Of a stretch of DNA of 32,593 bases, positions 1 through 7,656 are shown piece after piece. The position numbers were made by a program, and so were the translations under genes. This DNA comes from Caulobacter sp. S45. GTDB lineage: Bacteria > Pseudomonadota > Alphaproteobacteria > Caulobacterales > Caulobacteraceae. The DNA is taken from positions 1-32,593 of the forward strand of contig NZ_CAHJWH010000019.1 in the NCBI RefSeq assembly GCF_903642205.1, given 5' to 3'. Each line of letters begins with the position of its first letter. Within the stretch, counting starts at the first letter, position 1. Under the pieces are notes generated by a model. That model saw nothing but the letters and a program-made list of their open reading frames with translations. It was not told where the DNA came from and made no database searches.

Positions 1-530
1 GCCATGCCCTGCAGGATCGTCATCAAGTAGCGGACCAGGGCCGCCGGATCGATTTCCTCCGGAAAGTCGCCATCCATCTTGGCTTGATCGAAGCGCCGAC
101 AAAGGACCGCCTCCGAAGAGGCGCGGCGCGCCACCACCTCCGCCTTGATCGACTCCGCCTCCGCCCCGCAGGCGACCGAGTGGATGACGTTCAGACATCC
201 GCGCGGACCGCACGTGCTCGTCTGCATCGACAGAGCGCTGGTCAAAATGCGTTCAGCCACACCGCGCGCGGTAGGCGCATCGAGCGCTGCACCCATGAAG
301 GCTAGCTTCTCGCGCTCGTACAGGTCGAGCGCCTTACGGAACAAAGCCTCCTTGTTGCCGAATGCTGCGTAGAGGCTAGGGCGCGTCACCCCCATCGCCT
401 CGGTGAGTTCACTCAGCGAGGCGCCTTCGTATCCCTTGCTCCAGAAAACCCCGAGCGCCGCTGACAGGGCGGCGTCAACACAGAACTCCCGCGGGCGTCC
501 CCGGGAAATCGTGGCCTCCTGCGCTTCCAT
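1..530 (-). CDS. TetR/AcrR-family transcriptional repressor (C-terminal end outside window)
   Basis: The reading frame starts at ATG 530 and runs off the left edge, giving 176 visible residues. After a basic SRGRPRE leader comes a TetR-type helix-turn-helix at about residues 38-57 (LSELTEAMGVTRPSLYAAF) followed by GNKEALF, the classic junction into helix 4. The ligand-binding half contains CGPRGCL at about residue 103, a motif common in the subgroup with AefR/AcuR-like C-terminal domains. It probably represses itself and/or the divergent gene at 723; two palindromes lie in the 192-bp gap between them. The ligand cannot be inferred. An in-frame TTG three codons upstream is an alternative start. 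The family call is secure; the target and inducer are unknown. Confidence 0.9.
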   Translation of the reverse strand, partial: MEAQEATISRGRPREFCVDAALSAALGVFWSKGYEGASLSELTEAMGVTRPSLYAAFGNKEALFRKALDLYEREKLAFMGAALDAPTARGVAERILTSALSMQTSTCGPRGCLNVIHSVACGAEAESIKAEVVARRASSEAVLCRRFDQAKMDGDFPEEIDPAALVRYLMTILQGM

Positions 531-549
531 ACCGATCAATATAGAAGGT

Positions 550-561
550 GGAAGCGCTTCC
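550..561. promoter_or_regulatory. Perfect 12-bp palindrome, candidate operator
   Basis: GGAAGCGCTTCC is a perfect palindrome about 20 bp upstream of the TetR start codon, where autorepressor operators often sit. No binding data can be drawn from sequence alone, and GC-rich palindromes of this length can arise by chance. Confidence 0.35.
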
Positions 562-618
562 GTCCACCACTGTCGGAACGATTGCGTGCGCCAGCGCCAA
601 CCTCTCTTAAGGCAGTGA

Positions 619-636
619 CCGTACTGTCCAGTATGG
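619..636. promoter_or_regulatory. 18-bp inverted repeat, best candidate TetR operator
   Basis: The sequence CCGTACTGTCCAGTATGG has 8-bp arms, CCGTACTG and CAGTATGG, that match at 7 of 8 positions around a 2-bp centre. It is placed almost centrally between the divergent TetR gene (start 530) and the gene at 723. Length and symmetry fit operators of TetR-family dimers. The link to this repressor is inferred from position only. Confidence 0.5.
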
Positions 637-696
637 AAAGATGTTGACGGCCTAAGCCGGCGGCGTGTAATCCGTACCTGTTAGTACATAAGGATT

Positions 697-718
697 GAGG
701 AGCTCTCGGAGGCTCCTC
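697..718 (+). other. Stem-loop overlapping the ribosome-binding site of the gene at 723
   Basis: GAGGAGC (697-703) pairs perfectly with GCTCCTC (712-718) around an 8-base loop, TCTCGGAG. The likely Shine-Dalgarno GGAGG (708-712) lies across the loop and the start of the 3' arm, four bases before the stem ends and ten bases before the ATG. If formed in mRNA it could modulate initiation. This is inference from base pairing only. Confidence 0.35.
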
Positions 719-722
719 ACGG

Positions 723-1370
723 ATGCTGATCATGTCCAAGAATGAACGCTTTGGTCTGCCCCTGTCGCTTACGGAAGCGTTGCGCGCGGACCCATCGCCG
801 GACGCCGCCCTGCTTGCGAACCTTCTGGAGGAGGGTGAGGCGCCGGCCTCGCGACCGCCGGCCGGCAGGTTAGGACGGCGCTGGCGCACAGCCCTGGCCG
901 GCGTAAGCTTGGCCGCGGGTTTTGCGATGCAGGGGTATGCTGGCACGACCAGCCTGGAAGGCCGCTGGACCATGGCGCCCGCGCTATCAAGCTTCGAGGA
1001 GAGGGTCACCGGACCCGCGCCCGACCGAGCGACCGTGGTCGTCAGCCGCGACGACGCCCGTCACTTTTCCTACGAACTCAGCGAGAGTCGCGGCGGGGTC
1101 TCGGTGGCGCATGGAAACTATGACCTCTCCTTCATCGATTCCCTTTCGACGAGTTCAGTGGACGGAACGCGCCTGCCGGTTGCCGTCGAACGGGACGTCT
1201 ACGGCGACATCGTCATCCGCGCCCCTGTCGTGGACGGGCTGCAAGCTCTGATTCGCGTGCGTCGGACCGGACCGAACACCGCCTTACTGGAGCACGAGGT
1301 GCAGGGCGCCACTGGCTCACGTCAACTTGAGCGGATCAGTCTCGTGCGCGACGAGACGCCCTCTTACTGA
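723..1370 (+). CDS. Hypothetical membrane-anchored protein
   Basis: A 215-residue protein, not recognised. The first ~50 residues are hydrophilic (LTEALRADPSPDAALLANLLEEG, arginine-rich before the membrane). One hydrophobic segment follows at about residues 53-72 (ALAGVSLAAGFAMQG), suggesting an N-in single-pass anchor. The remainder starts LEGRWTMAPALSSF and is rich in alternating beta-type segments. That opening resembles small secreted beta-rich proteins that begin with a G-x-W-x-L/M-x-P-x-x-S-x-F pattern. GGAGG about 10 bases upstream supports ATG 723; ATG 732 is an alternative. It is divergent from the TetR gene and may be its target. The cytoplasmic tail plus anchor plus extracytoplasmic domain recalls anti-sigma-like topology, but no sigma factor gene is visible nearby. 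Confidence 0.65.
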   Translation: MLIMSKNERFGLPLSLTEALRADPSPDAALLANLLEEGEAPASRPPAGRLGRRWRTALAGVSLAAGFAMQGYAGTTSLEGRWTMAPALSSFEERVTGPAPDRATVVVSRDDARHFSYELSESRGGVSVAHGNYDLSFIDSLSTSSVDGTRLPVAVERDVYGDIVIRAPVVDGLQALIRVRRTGPNTALLEHEVQGATGSRQLERISLVRDETPSY

Positions 1371-1377
1371 TCTTCCG

Positions 1378-1426
1378 TTGAAGGCGGCCGACGCGTCTTA
1401 CACTCCAGACGCCAGCCTTCCTTCAA
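1378..1426. terminator. Two-tier hairpin between convergent genes, candidate bidirectional terminator
   Basis: Outer arms TTGAAGG (1378-1384) and CCTTCAA (1420-1426) enclose an inner perfect stem GCGTCT/AGACGC (1393-1398 with 1407-1412). It fills the 57-bp gap between the convergent gene ending at 1370 and thiL ending at 1428. There is no long T-tract on either side, so intrinsic termination is plausible but not certain. Confidence 0.5.
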
Positions 1427-1427
1427 G

Positions 1428-2438
1428 TCAGGCGTGACTCCAGCCGCGTCGTCCGACCGCCACTGCGTGTCCGCGAAAGCTGGCCGACAGGCCGGCGCCT
1501 TGGCAGACCTCACCGACCGCGGTCACCGTCGTTCCACTCAGCGCCGCCGCTTCCGTGAAGGCGTCGACGTATCCGGGCGGGATGGCGCAGACCACCTCAT
1601 AATCGTCCCCACCTGTGGCTAGAGCCAGGCGGGCTGCGCTGGGGTCAGGCTGGGAAGCGAGCCAAGCTCGTGCGGGTGCCGACAGAGGCAGCCGGTCCAG
1701 ACGTATCGACACGCCTAGCCCGCTCGCCTCTCCAATGTGGCAGGCATCCGCGAGCAAGCCGTCAGAAACGTCGGCCGCTGCGCTCGCGTAGCGTCGAAGT
1801 GCGTCCTGCAGGGCAAGCCGGGGCATGGGCAAGCGATGGCGGTCCTGCAGCTCCTCCCGCTGCGCCCTAGTCAGCTCCGCCAGGCCACCCGTCAGCACCT
1901 GCAGGCCAAGGCAGGCGTCGCCGATGGTCCCGGAGACAACCACAACATCGCCGACTTGCGCACCGTCCCGCCGCACGACGTGTCCGGCTGGCGTCCAGCC
2001 CAGCAGCGTCATGCTGGCGGTGAGAGGCCCGCTCGTGGACACGGTATCTCCGCCCAGCAGGCGCACTCCGAAGCTCACCTGGTCCTGCGCCAGACCCGCA
2101 GCGAATTGCGATCGCGCCTTGAAGCCGATATTTAGCGGCCACGCGACGGTGAGAAGATAACCGTGTGGCTCCGCCGCCTTGGCCGCCAGATCCGACAGGT
2201 TGGCGCGGAGCAGCTTGCGCGACACTAGGTCTAGCGCCTCATCAGGCAGGAAATGGACGCCGGCCACCATCGCGTCGGTGGTGATGACGAGGTCGAAGCC
2301 GGGGCGGGATGGCAATACGGCCACATCGTCGAGCAGGCCGAGCGCCTCCGGCGAGCCCTGAGTCAGGGGACGGTACAGGCGGGCGATCTGCTCGAACTCG
2401 TCCGGCTCGCCCATCTCCGGCGGGCCGGACGCCGACAT
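1428..2438 (-). CDS. thiL: Thiamine-monophosphate kinase
   Basis: ThiL phosphorylates thiamine monophosphate with ATP to give thiamine diphosphate, the active cofactor. The 336-residue protein shows the family's ordered motifs: DDVAV near residue 38, TTDAM near 54 followed by HF, RANLSDLAA near 80, GGDT near 130, DVSDGLLAD near 215 and GGDDYEV near 276. These aspartates bind Mg-ATP. ATG 2438 shares one base with the nusB stop (TGATG), so the two are translationally coupled; an in-frame TTG one codon earlier is less likely. It is the last gene of glyA-nrdR-nusB-thiL. Its product is the cofactor of the pyruvate dehydrogenase E1 encoded later in the window. Confidence 0.95.
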   Translation of the reverse strand: MSASGPPEMGEPDEFEQIARLYRPLTQGSPEALGLLDDVAVLPSRPGFDLVITTDAMVAGVHFLPDEALDLVSRKLLRANLSDLAAKAAEPHGYLLTVAWPLNIGFKARSQFAAGLAQDQVSFGVRLLGGDTVSTSGPLTASMTLLGWTPAGHVVRRDGAQVGDVVVVSGTIGDACLGLQVLTGGLAELTRAQREELQDRHRLPMPRLALQDALRRYASAAADVSDGLLADACHIGEASGLGVSIRLDRLPLSAPARAWLASQPDPSAARLALATGGDDYEVVCAIPPGYVDAFTEAAALSGTTVTAVGEVCQGAGLSASFRGHAVAVGRRGWSHA

Positions 2439-2905
2439 CAAGCGGTGCGCAGGTCGCGGGCCACGGCGTCCAAGGCGCCGTTGACGAAGGCAACTTCCTT
2501 GGCGTCGACGAAGGCCTTGGCCAGTTCAACGTACTCGTCGATCACCACCTCTGACGGGACGTCCTCGCGCGCGTTCAGCTCAAAAGCGCCGCAACGCAGC
2601 ACCGCGCGGACGGTGGCGTCCAGCCGGTCCAGCTTCCAATTTGCGGCGAGGCGCTTGCGGATGGCAGCGTCTAGCACGCCCTGGTCGGCCACGACGCCTC
2701 GCACGATCTCGGCGAAGAAAGCTTCGTCGGCGTCGGCCAAGCGCTGGCCTTCCAGATCGCGGCCGAAGCGGTGATCTGTGAACTCGCGCACCACCGCCTC
2801 CACGCCCACGCCCGCGACCTCCATCTGGTAGAGGGCCTGGACCGCGGCGAGGCGGGCGACTGAGCGGGCCTGCCGGCCGGCATGGCTCATGACGGACGTG
2901 CTCAA
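2438..2905 (-). CDS. nusB: Transcription antitermination factor NusB
   Basis: NusB binds boxA RNA with NusE (S10) and promotes antitermination of rRNA operons. The sequence is all-helical with the family landmarks [16 protein letters not shown] near the N-terminus, [12 protein letters not shown] mid-protein, [17 protein letters not shown] and the C-terminal [13 protein letters not shown]...[11 protein letters not shown] 2905 overlaps the nrdR stop and has a strong GAGGAGG seven bases upstream. ATG 2890 would give a protein five residues shorter but lacks a well-placed ribosome-binding site. Length 150-155 residues, normal for the family. In many alphaproteobacteria nusB follows ribH; here it directly follows nrdR. 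Confidence 0.95.
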   Translation of the reverse strand: MSTSVMSHAGRQARSVARLAAVQALYQMEVAGVGVEAVVREFTDHRFGRDLEGQRLADADEAFFAEIVRGVVADQGVLDAAIRKRLAANWKLDRLDATVRAVLRCGAFELNAREDVPSEVVIDEYVELAKAFVDAKEVAFVNGALDAVARDLRTA

Positions 2906-3369
2906 ACCTCCACCTCCTCGTTCAGGCCCTCTTGGGTCAGGAACTTGGCAAAGTCGGAGGTTTCACGGAAGTCACGGTAGACCGAGGCGTAGCGCACATA
3001 GGCCACCTCATCGAGGCCCTTCAGCGCCTTCATCACCATCTCGCCCACGACCGAGGACGGGATGTCGGTCTCGCCCCAGCTCTCGAGCTGGCGCACGATG
3101 CCGGAGACCATGCGGTCGGAGCGCTCCGCGTCGATGGGGCGCTTGCGGATGGCGATGGCGATGGAGCGCACCAGCTTCTCGCGGTCGAAGGGCGTGCGTC
3201 GGCCCGAGCGCTTGACGATGGTCAACTCGCGCAGCTGCACCCGCTCGAAAGTGGTGAACCGGCCCCCGCATTCGGTGCAGAAGCGACGCCTGCGGATGGC
3301 GGCGTTGTCCTCCGACGGGCGGCTGTCCTTCACCTGACTTTCGGCATGGCCGCAGAAGGGGCAGCGCAA
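2902..3369 (-). CDS. nrdR: Transcriptional repressor NrdR
   Basis: NrdR senses ATP/dATP and represses ribonucleotide reductase operons by binding NrdR boxes. An N-terminal zinc ribbon is visible as CPFC at residues 3-6 and CTEC at about 31-34, followed by the ATP-cone domain ([18 protein letters not shown] and [11 protein letters not shown]). The protein has 155 residues, the usual length. The start is TTG 3369: MRCPFC is the invariant family N-terminus and no ATG is available, with AAGGA about ten bases upstream. It lies 24 bp after glyA and overlaps nusB by 4 bp if NusB starts at TTG 2905. Confidence 0.96.
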   Translation of the reverse strand: MRCPFCGHAESQVKDSRPSEDNAAIRRRRFCTECGGRFTTFERVQLRELTIVKRSGRRTPFDREKLVRSIAIAIRKRPIDAERSDRMVSGIVRQLESWGETDIPSSVVGEMVMKALKGLDEVAYVRYASVYRDFRETSDFAKFLTQEGLNEEVEV

Positions 3370-3393
3370 CGGGCGGCGATCCTTATCGAAAGG

Positions 3394-4710
3394 TCAGGGA
3401 TAGATGGGAAAACGTGCGGTGAGGTCCAGCACCTCGTCGCGCACGCGCGCCTCCACCACCGGGTCGCCGCTGTCGTCTCCGCCGGACAGGGTGTCCACGA
3501 CAGTGGCGATCAGCTCCCCCACCCGCTTGAACTCTGCCTTGCCAAAGCCGCGGGTCGTGGCGGCCGGCGAGCCCAGGCGGATGCCGGAGGTGACGGTGAA
3601 TGGGGCGGTGTCGAAGGGAACGCCGTTCTTGTTGCAGGTGATGTTGGCCCGCTCCAGCGCGACCTCGGCGGCGCGGCCGGTGGCGTTCTTGGGCCGCAGG
3701 TCCACCAGCATGAGGTGGCTGTCGGTGCCGCCGGAGACAATGTCGAGGCCGGCGTCCTTAAGGGTGGCGGCCAGAGTGCGGGCGTTGTCGACCACGGCCT
3801 GGGAGTAGACCTTGAACTCCGGCTTCAGCGCCTCGCCGAAAGCGACCGCCTTGGCGGCGATGACGTGCATCAGCGGGCCGCCCTGGAGGCCGGGGAAGAC
3901 GGCGGAGTTGATCTTCTTGCCGAGCGCCTCATCATTGGAAAGGATCATGCCGCCGCGCGGACCGCGCAGGGTCTTGTGGGTGGTGGTCGTGCAGACATGG
4001 GCGTGGAGGACCGGGCTCGGATAGACGCTGGCCGCGATCAGACCGGCATAGTGTGCCATGTCCACCATGAGATAGGCGCTCACCGAGTCGGCGATTTCGC
4101 GGAAGCGCTTGAAGTCGATGTGACGGCTGTAAGCCGAGCCGCCAGCGATGATCAGCTTGGGCTTGGCTTGGCGCACCGTGTCGGCGAGTTTGTCGTAGTC
4201 GATCAAATGGTCGTCCTCGCGCACGCCGTAGGTGACGGGGTGGAACCACTTGCCGGAATAGTTGGCGGGGCTGCCGTGGGTCAGGTGGCCGCCGGCGGCC
4301 AGGTCCATGCCTACGAACGTGTCGCCGGGTTTCATGAGCGCCAGGAACACGGCGTTGTTGGCCTGGGCGCCGGAGTGGGGCTGGACGTTGACGAAGCTGC
4401 AGCCGAACAGTTGACGCGCCCGCTCCTGAGCCAGCCGTTCGGCCTCGTCCACGTATTCGCAGCCGCCATAGTAGCGCTTGCCGGGATAGCCTTCGGCGTA
4501 CTTGTTGGTGAGCACGCTGCCTTGCGCCTGCAGCACCGCGCGGCTGACGATGTTCTCCGAGGCGATCAGCTCGATCTGGGTCTGCTGGCGATGCAGCTCC
4601 TCGGTGATCGTGTGCATCAGCGCGAGATCGGATTGCTCCAGCGCGGTGTGGAAGAAGCCGGCATCAGTGGCGCGGCGGGAGACGGCAGGCGCGGTCAGCG
4701 TGTCGGTCAT
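3394..4710 (-). CDS. glyA: Serine hydroxymethyltransferase
   Basis: GlyA is the PLP enzyme that interconverts serine plus tetrahydrofolate with glycine plus 5,10-methylene-THF, supplying one-carbon units; its glycine product also feeds HemA. Visible landmarks are IELIASEN near residue 47, [15 protein letters not shown] near 69, [10 protein letters not shown] near 214 and the PLP-lysine motif [13 protein letters not shown] near 240. ATG 4710 gives 438 residues, about 20 longer than E. coli GlyA because of an N-terminal extension before the conserved core. The open frame continues upstream to 4773, but that extension is not family-like. No strong Shine-Dalgarno is seen. First gene of the glyA-nrdR-nusB-thiL run. 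Confidence 0.97.
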   Translation of the reverse strand: MTDTLTAPAVSRRATDAGFFHTALEQSDLALMHTITEELHRQQTQIELIASENIVSRAVLQAQGSVLTNKYAEGYPGKRYYGGCEYVDEAERLAQERARQLFGCSFVNVQPHSGAQANNAVFLALMKPGDTFVGMDLAAGGHLTHGSPANYSGKWFHPVTYGVREDDHLIDYDKLADTVRQAKPKLIIAGGSAYSRHIDFKRFREIADSVSAYLMVDMAHYAGLIAASVYPSPVLHAHVCTTTTHKTLRGPRGGMILSNDEALGKKINSAVFPGLQGGPLMHVIAAKAVAFGEALKPEFKVYSQAVVDNARTLAATLKDAGLDIVSGGTDSHLMLVDLRPKNATGRAAEVALERANITCNKNGVPFDTAPFTVTSGIRLGSPAATTRGFGKAEFKRVGELIATVVDTLSGGDDSGDPVVEARVRDEVLDLTARFPIYP

Positions 4711-4857
4711 CGGACGCGGGCTCTGATGGTGGCGGAACAGCGCTTGTTTAGGCGCTTTGCTGGGCTGCCACAACGCGAGAGATGCTTCGACGGCAAGGGC
4801 TGTCGCCTTCCTTTCAGAGTAAGGACTTCCAGCCTATCTTGGACGCCCAATGCCTTA

Positions 4858-5181
4858 CTAAGAGGTCGCACCATCCTCGCCTTCAGGCCAGGAAACATCA
4901 GGTCCAAGCGAAGCCTTGGCGCGAGCACAGAAGTCACCGGCACTGGAATGTTCAGCACACCATGGCGCAACGGCATTTTGCCAGGGGAGCACCACCTGAA
5001 CGTCAGTAGCTAAGTCAAGCGTGCCATAGGCGCCGAGTCGGTCTACATGAGCAGCTCGAAGATCATCAACAGTGAATTCGACCGTCAAAAAAGAGTGCGC
5101 GTCTGGATTGCCTAGTCGATCAATGTCTGGCCGCAGTGTCAAAATGCTCAAAGTCTTCGCATTCTTGGGGAAATCAGGCAC
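4858..5181 (-). CDS. Hypothetical protein (doubtful)
   Basis: A 107-residue frame from GTG 5181 that matches no family I recognise. It begins MPDFPKNAKTLSILTLRPD and contains EFTVDDLRAAHVDRL, so it reads like a soluble mixed alpha/beta protein with two cysteines in the C-terminal third. The frame starts 20 bp after the stop of the lipoprotein candidate upstream, so the two may form a cassette. The DNA is less GC-rich than its neighbours, which makes a chance open frame less likely than usual here and hints at foreign origin. No clear ribosome-binding site. Could be a gene or a degraded remnant. Confidence 0.4.
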   Translation of the reverse strand: MPDFPKNAKTLSILTLRPDIDRLGNPDAHSFLTVEFTVDDLRAAHVDRLGAYGTLDLATDVQVVLPWQNAVAPWCAEHSSAGDFCARAKASLGPDVSWPEGEDGATS

Positions 5182-5201
5182 GCCTGCCTGAATCGCCTGA
5201 G

Positions 5202-5402
5202 CTATACGTTGCTAACGACCGCCACTTCGCCAACATAATCCTTGTCTTGGCTTTGTTTCGGGAGGGTGGTGATTAGCTCACCATTCTCGAACTTCCCGCC
5301 CCAAGTTGCCTCGACAAGGGTGGTTGGTACGGGAGGGTGCCCGCATGCCCCCAAGCTGACGGCCGCCGCCAGAATAGTCGCTGTAAAGCTAAGTTGTTTC
5401 AG
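5202..5402 (-). CDS. Putative small lipoprotein (start codon unclear)
   Basis: The frame encodes a charged-then-hydrophobic leader, LKQLSFTATILAAAVSLGAC, ending in a lipobox (LGAC), then about 46 residues of mature protein beginning CGHPPVPTTLVEATWGG. This is a typical lipoprotein signal. The start is a problem: the in-frame candidate is CTG 5402. A well-placed GAGAGGG instead precedes ATG 5407, which is one base out of frame and hits TGA after two codons. Either CTG is used, or a one-base deletion has broken the start, or translation begins at ATG 5492 inside hemA. The function is unknown. It lies downstream of hemA on the same strand in a less GC-rich patch. Confidence 0.45.
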   Translation of the reverse strand: MKQLSFTATILAAAVSLGACGHPPVPTTLVEATWGGKFENGELITTLPKQSQDKDYVGEVAVVSNV

Positions 5403-5446
5403 CTCATCAGCCCTCTCAGCTTTGCGACCGTTCAGGGTGCAGAACG

Positions 5447-6682
5447 TCAGGCCGCCACCCCGCCCATCCGCTTCACGTTGCAGCGCGTCCACAGGCCCTG
5501 CATCGCACGCACTAGGTCGTCCATCATGGCGTCGGTGTGGAAGGGCGTGGGGGTGAAGCGCAGGCGCTCAGTTCCCTTGGGCACGGTCGGGTAGTTGATC
5601 GGCTGGACGTAGACGCCGTGGTCGGCCAGGAGCAGGTCGCTGATCAGCTTGCAGTGCAGCGGATCGCCCACCAGTACCGGGACGATGTGGCTGGGGTTGT
5701 CCATCACCGGCAACCCGGCCTCATGGAAGCGACGCTTCAGGGTCATGGCCCGCTCCTGGTGGCGGGCGCGCATCTCGTCGTGGGTCTTGAGCCAGCGGAC
5801 GCTGGCCAGCGCCGCCGCGGTCAGGGCCGGCGGCAGCGAGGTGGTGAAGATGAAGCCGGAGGCGTAGAGCCGGATGGCGTCCACCAAATCAGCGTCGCCG
5901 GCGATGTAGCCGCCCATGACGCCGAAGGCCTTGCCGAGCGTGCCCTCAATGACGTCGATTTCGGCCATCACCCCGTCGCGCTCGGCGACACCAGCGCCGC
6001 GGTCGCCGTACATGCCTACCGCATGTACCTCGTCCAGATAGGTCAAGGCCCCGTAGCGCTTGGCCAGCGCCACCGTGCCGGCAAGGTCGGCGATGTCACC
6101 GTCCATGGAGTATACGCTCTCGAACGCCACCAGCTTTGGGGCGCCAACCGGCGCACCCTTCAGCAGTCTCTCCAAGTGATCCAGGTCGTTGTGCCGGAAG
6201 ACGTGACGCGCGCCACCACCGTTGCGGATGCCCGCGATCATCGAGGCGTGGTTTTCTGCGTCCGAGAAGATGATGAGACCCGGCAGGATCTTGTAGAGGG
6301 TGGACAGCGCCGCCTCGTTGGCCACGTAGCCCGAGGTGAACAGCAGGGCGCCGGTCTTGTCGTGCAGGTCCGCCAGCTCCCGCTCCAGCTCCACATGGTA
6401 GTGGGTGGTGCCGCTGATGTTGCGCGTGCCGCCGGAGCCCGAGCCGCAGGTGGCGATGGCGTCCTGCATGGCCGACAGCACCATGGGGTTCTGGCCCTGG
6501 CCGAGGTAGTCGTTGGAGCACCAGACCACCACCTCGCGCTCCGCCCCGTCCTCGCAGGTCCAGGTGGCGCGGGGGAAGTCTCCGCAGCGGCGTTTCACGT
6601 CGGTGAACACGCGATAACGGCCCTCGGAACGGACCTGGTCCACCGCGGCTCGGAACGCGGACTTGTAACCCTCTGGAGTCAT
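5447..6682 (-). CDS. hemA: 5-aminolevulinate synthase
   Basis: ALAS condenses glycine and succinyl-CoA to 5-aminolevulinate, the first step of haem synthesis by the C4 (Shemin) route used by alphaproteobacteria and mitochondria. The 411-residue sequence has [12 protein letters not shown] near residue 54, [13 protein letters not shown] near 81, [10 protein letters not shown] near 215 and the PLP-lysine motif EGTLGKAFG near 245. The C-terminal RFTPTPFH is also typical. The start at ATG 6682 has AAGG upstream. A perfect 14-bp stem-loop sits 17-50 bases before the start codon. hemB, the next enzyme, lies about 1 kb away on the other strand, so the two are linked but not co-transcribed. Confidence 0.97.
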   Translation of the reverse strand: MTPEGYKSAFRAAVDQVRSEGRYRVFTDVKRRCGDFPRATWTCEDGAEREVVVWCSNDYLGQGQNPMVLSAMQDAIATCGSGSGGTRNISGTTHYHVELERELADLHDKTGALLFTSGYVANEAALSTLYKILPGLIIFSDAENHASMIAGIRNGGGARHVFRHNDLDHLERLLKGAPVGAPKLVAFESVYSMDGDIADLAGTVALAKRYGALTYLDEVHAVGMYGDRGAGVAERDGVMAEIDVIEGTLGKAFGVMGGYIAGDADLVDAIRLYASGFIFTTSLPPALTAAALASVRWLKTHDEMRARHQERAMTLKRRFHEAGLPVMDNPSHIVPVLVGDPLHCKLISDLLLADHGVYVQPINYPTVPKGTERLRFTPTPFHTDAMMDDLVRAMQGLWTRCNVKRMGGVAA

Positions 6683-6698
6683 GGCGGCCTTCTACGCC

Positions 6699-6732
6699 TC
6701 GCCTCCGGCCGCCGACAAGCGGCCGGAGGCGA
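6699..6732 (-). other. Perfect 14-bp stem-loop in the hemA leader
   Basis: TCGCCTCCGGCCGC (6699-6712) pairs along its whole length with GCGGCCGGAGGCGA (6719-6732) around a 6-base loop. It ends 16 bases before the hemA start codon, in the gap between hemA and the upstream gene ending at 6818. It may be the terminator of that gene (no T-tract follows), an attenuator of hemA, or a binding site. The structure is directly visible; its role is inferred. Confidence 0.55.
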
Positions 6733-6817
6733 TTACGCACCTTCTAGGCGGCCCATCCTTAAGGTTCCAACCAACTCGTCCCATGGCGGCCATAGAGCCG
6801 GGCTTTCAGACGTTCTC

Positions 6818-7552
6818 TCAGGCGGCGGGCTTGCGGAAGCGGAAGATGAACTGATCGGTGCGGCCGCGGATCGAGGGGTCGAAGACGGCGGCGGTGTGCG
6901 GATCGGCCGGATTGGCCACCGTCGACGAGGTCGCCTCGAAGCGCAGGCCGGACTGCGTGATCTCGGCCCGGGCGAAAGCGGGCTCGATCCGGTGCAGCGT
7001 GCTGGCCTGGCTCGCGCCGGCGCCCGCGGCGGCCACATGATCCTCGACCAGATAGACGCCGCCGGGCTTCAGCGCCGCAAACACCGCCTTGTCCACCGCC
7101 GCAGCCGTGTCCGGCGGCACGTGGTTGTTGTGAAGGTCGTGGTAGTTCTGGGTGGTCCAGACCACATCGGCCGGCCCCTGGTCAGTAATCTTGCCGAGCC
7201 CTTCCACCACCACGGTGACGTTGCCGTAGCCGGGCTCAGCCGCCAGGGCGCGCTCGGAGGTCACCGTCTCTGGCTTCATCTCGGCCATGACGTTGGGGAC
7301 CACGGCGAACACCCTGCCACCCGGCCCGACCGCGGCCGAGAGCAGGCGGGTGTAGTAGCCACCGCCGGGGATCATCTCGATGACGGTGTCGCCGGGCTTG
7401 ACGCCGGCGAAGGCGATCACCTGGTCGGGATGGCGGTGCACGTCGGCGGCGACGTCGGCCGGCGGGCGGCCTCCCGCCGGAGCCGCAGGCTGCGCGAACG
7501 CCGCGCGCCCCGCCGACATCAACGCCACCGCCGCCAACAGAACCGCACGCAT
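6818..7552 (-). CDS. Exported SAM-dependent methyltransferase-like protein (COG4798 type)
   Basis: A 244-residue protein with a signal peptide (MRAVLLAAVALMSAGRAAFA, cleavage before QPAAP). A class I methyltransferase fold follows: motif I is VIEMIPGGGYYTRLLSAAVG near residue 58, then GRVFAVV, a PADVVWTTQNYHDLHN segment near 130, and LKPGGVYLVEDH near 165. The N-terminal ADVHRHPDQVIAFAGVKPGDTV is characteristic of exported proteins of this group. Substrate and reaction are unknown; a SAM-dependent activity outside the cytoplasm would be unusual, so it may be catalytically repurposed. ATG 7552 was chosen because GGGAGGGTGGA precedes it and the signal peptide begins there, although the frame stays open to 7837. 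Confidence 0.85.
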   Translation of the reverse strand: MRAVLLAAVALMSAGRAAFAQPAAPAGGRPPADVAADVHRHPDQVIAFAGVKPGDTVIEMIPGGGYYTRLLSAAVGPGGRVFAVVPNVMAEMKPETVTSERALAAEPGYGNVTVVVEGLGKITDQGPADVVWTTQNYHDLHNNHVPPDTAAAVDKAVFAALKPGGVYLVEDHVAAAGAGASQASTLHRIEPAFARAEITQSGLRFEATSSTVANPADPHTAAVFDPSIRGRTDQFIFRFRKPAA

Positions 7553-7656
7553 CGATCCACCCTCCCCGTTTCGGCCGAGCTTAACGCGTCTGCGCCCGCT
7601 TGTCGCGCCCGCGTCGATGGGCTTCAAGCGCGCACCCGCTGTCGAGAGCCCAACCC

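Noticed and set aside
536-1009. Open frame on the minus strand overlapping the gene at 723
   Set aside because: Arg/Pro/Ser-rich shadow that would also cover the divergent promoter region of the TetR gene.
4711-4773. N-terminal extension of GlyA from an upstream start at 4773
   Set aside because: The added residues do not resemble the family and no ribosome-binding site supports it; ATG 4710 is sufficient.
4711-4857. Riboswitch upstream of glyA
   Set aside because: I looked for glycine, SAM or THF riboswitch-like conserved cores and saw none; only a short GCGC/GCGC hairpin is present.
2932-5013. Long open frame of 693 codons on the plus strand
   Set aside because: It lies antisense to nrdR and glyA, both clearly real, and its His/Gly/Val/Arg-rich translation is typical of the complement of high-GC genes.
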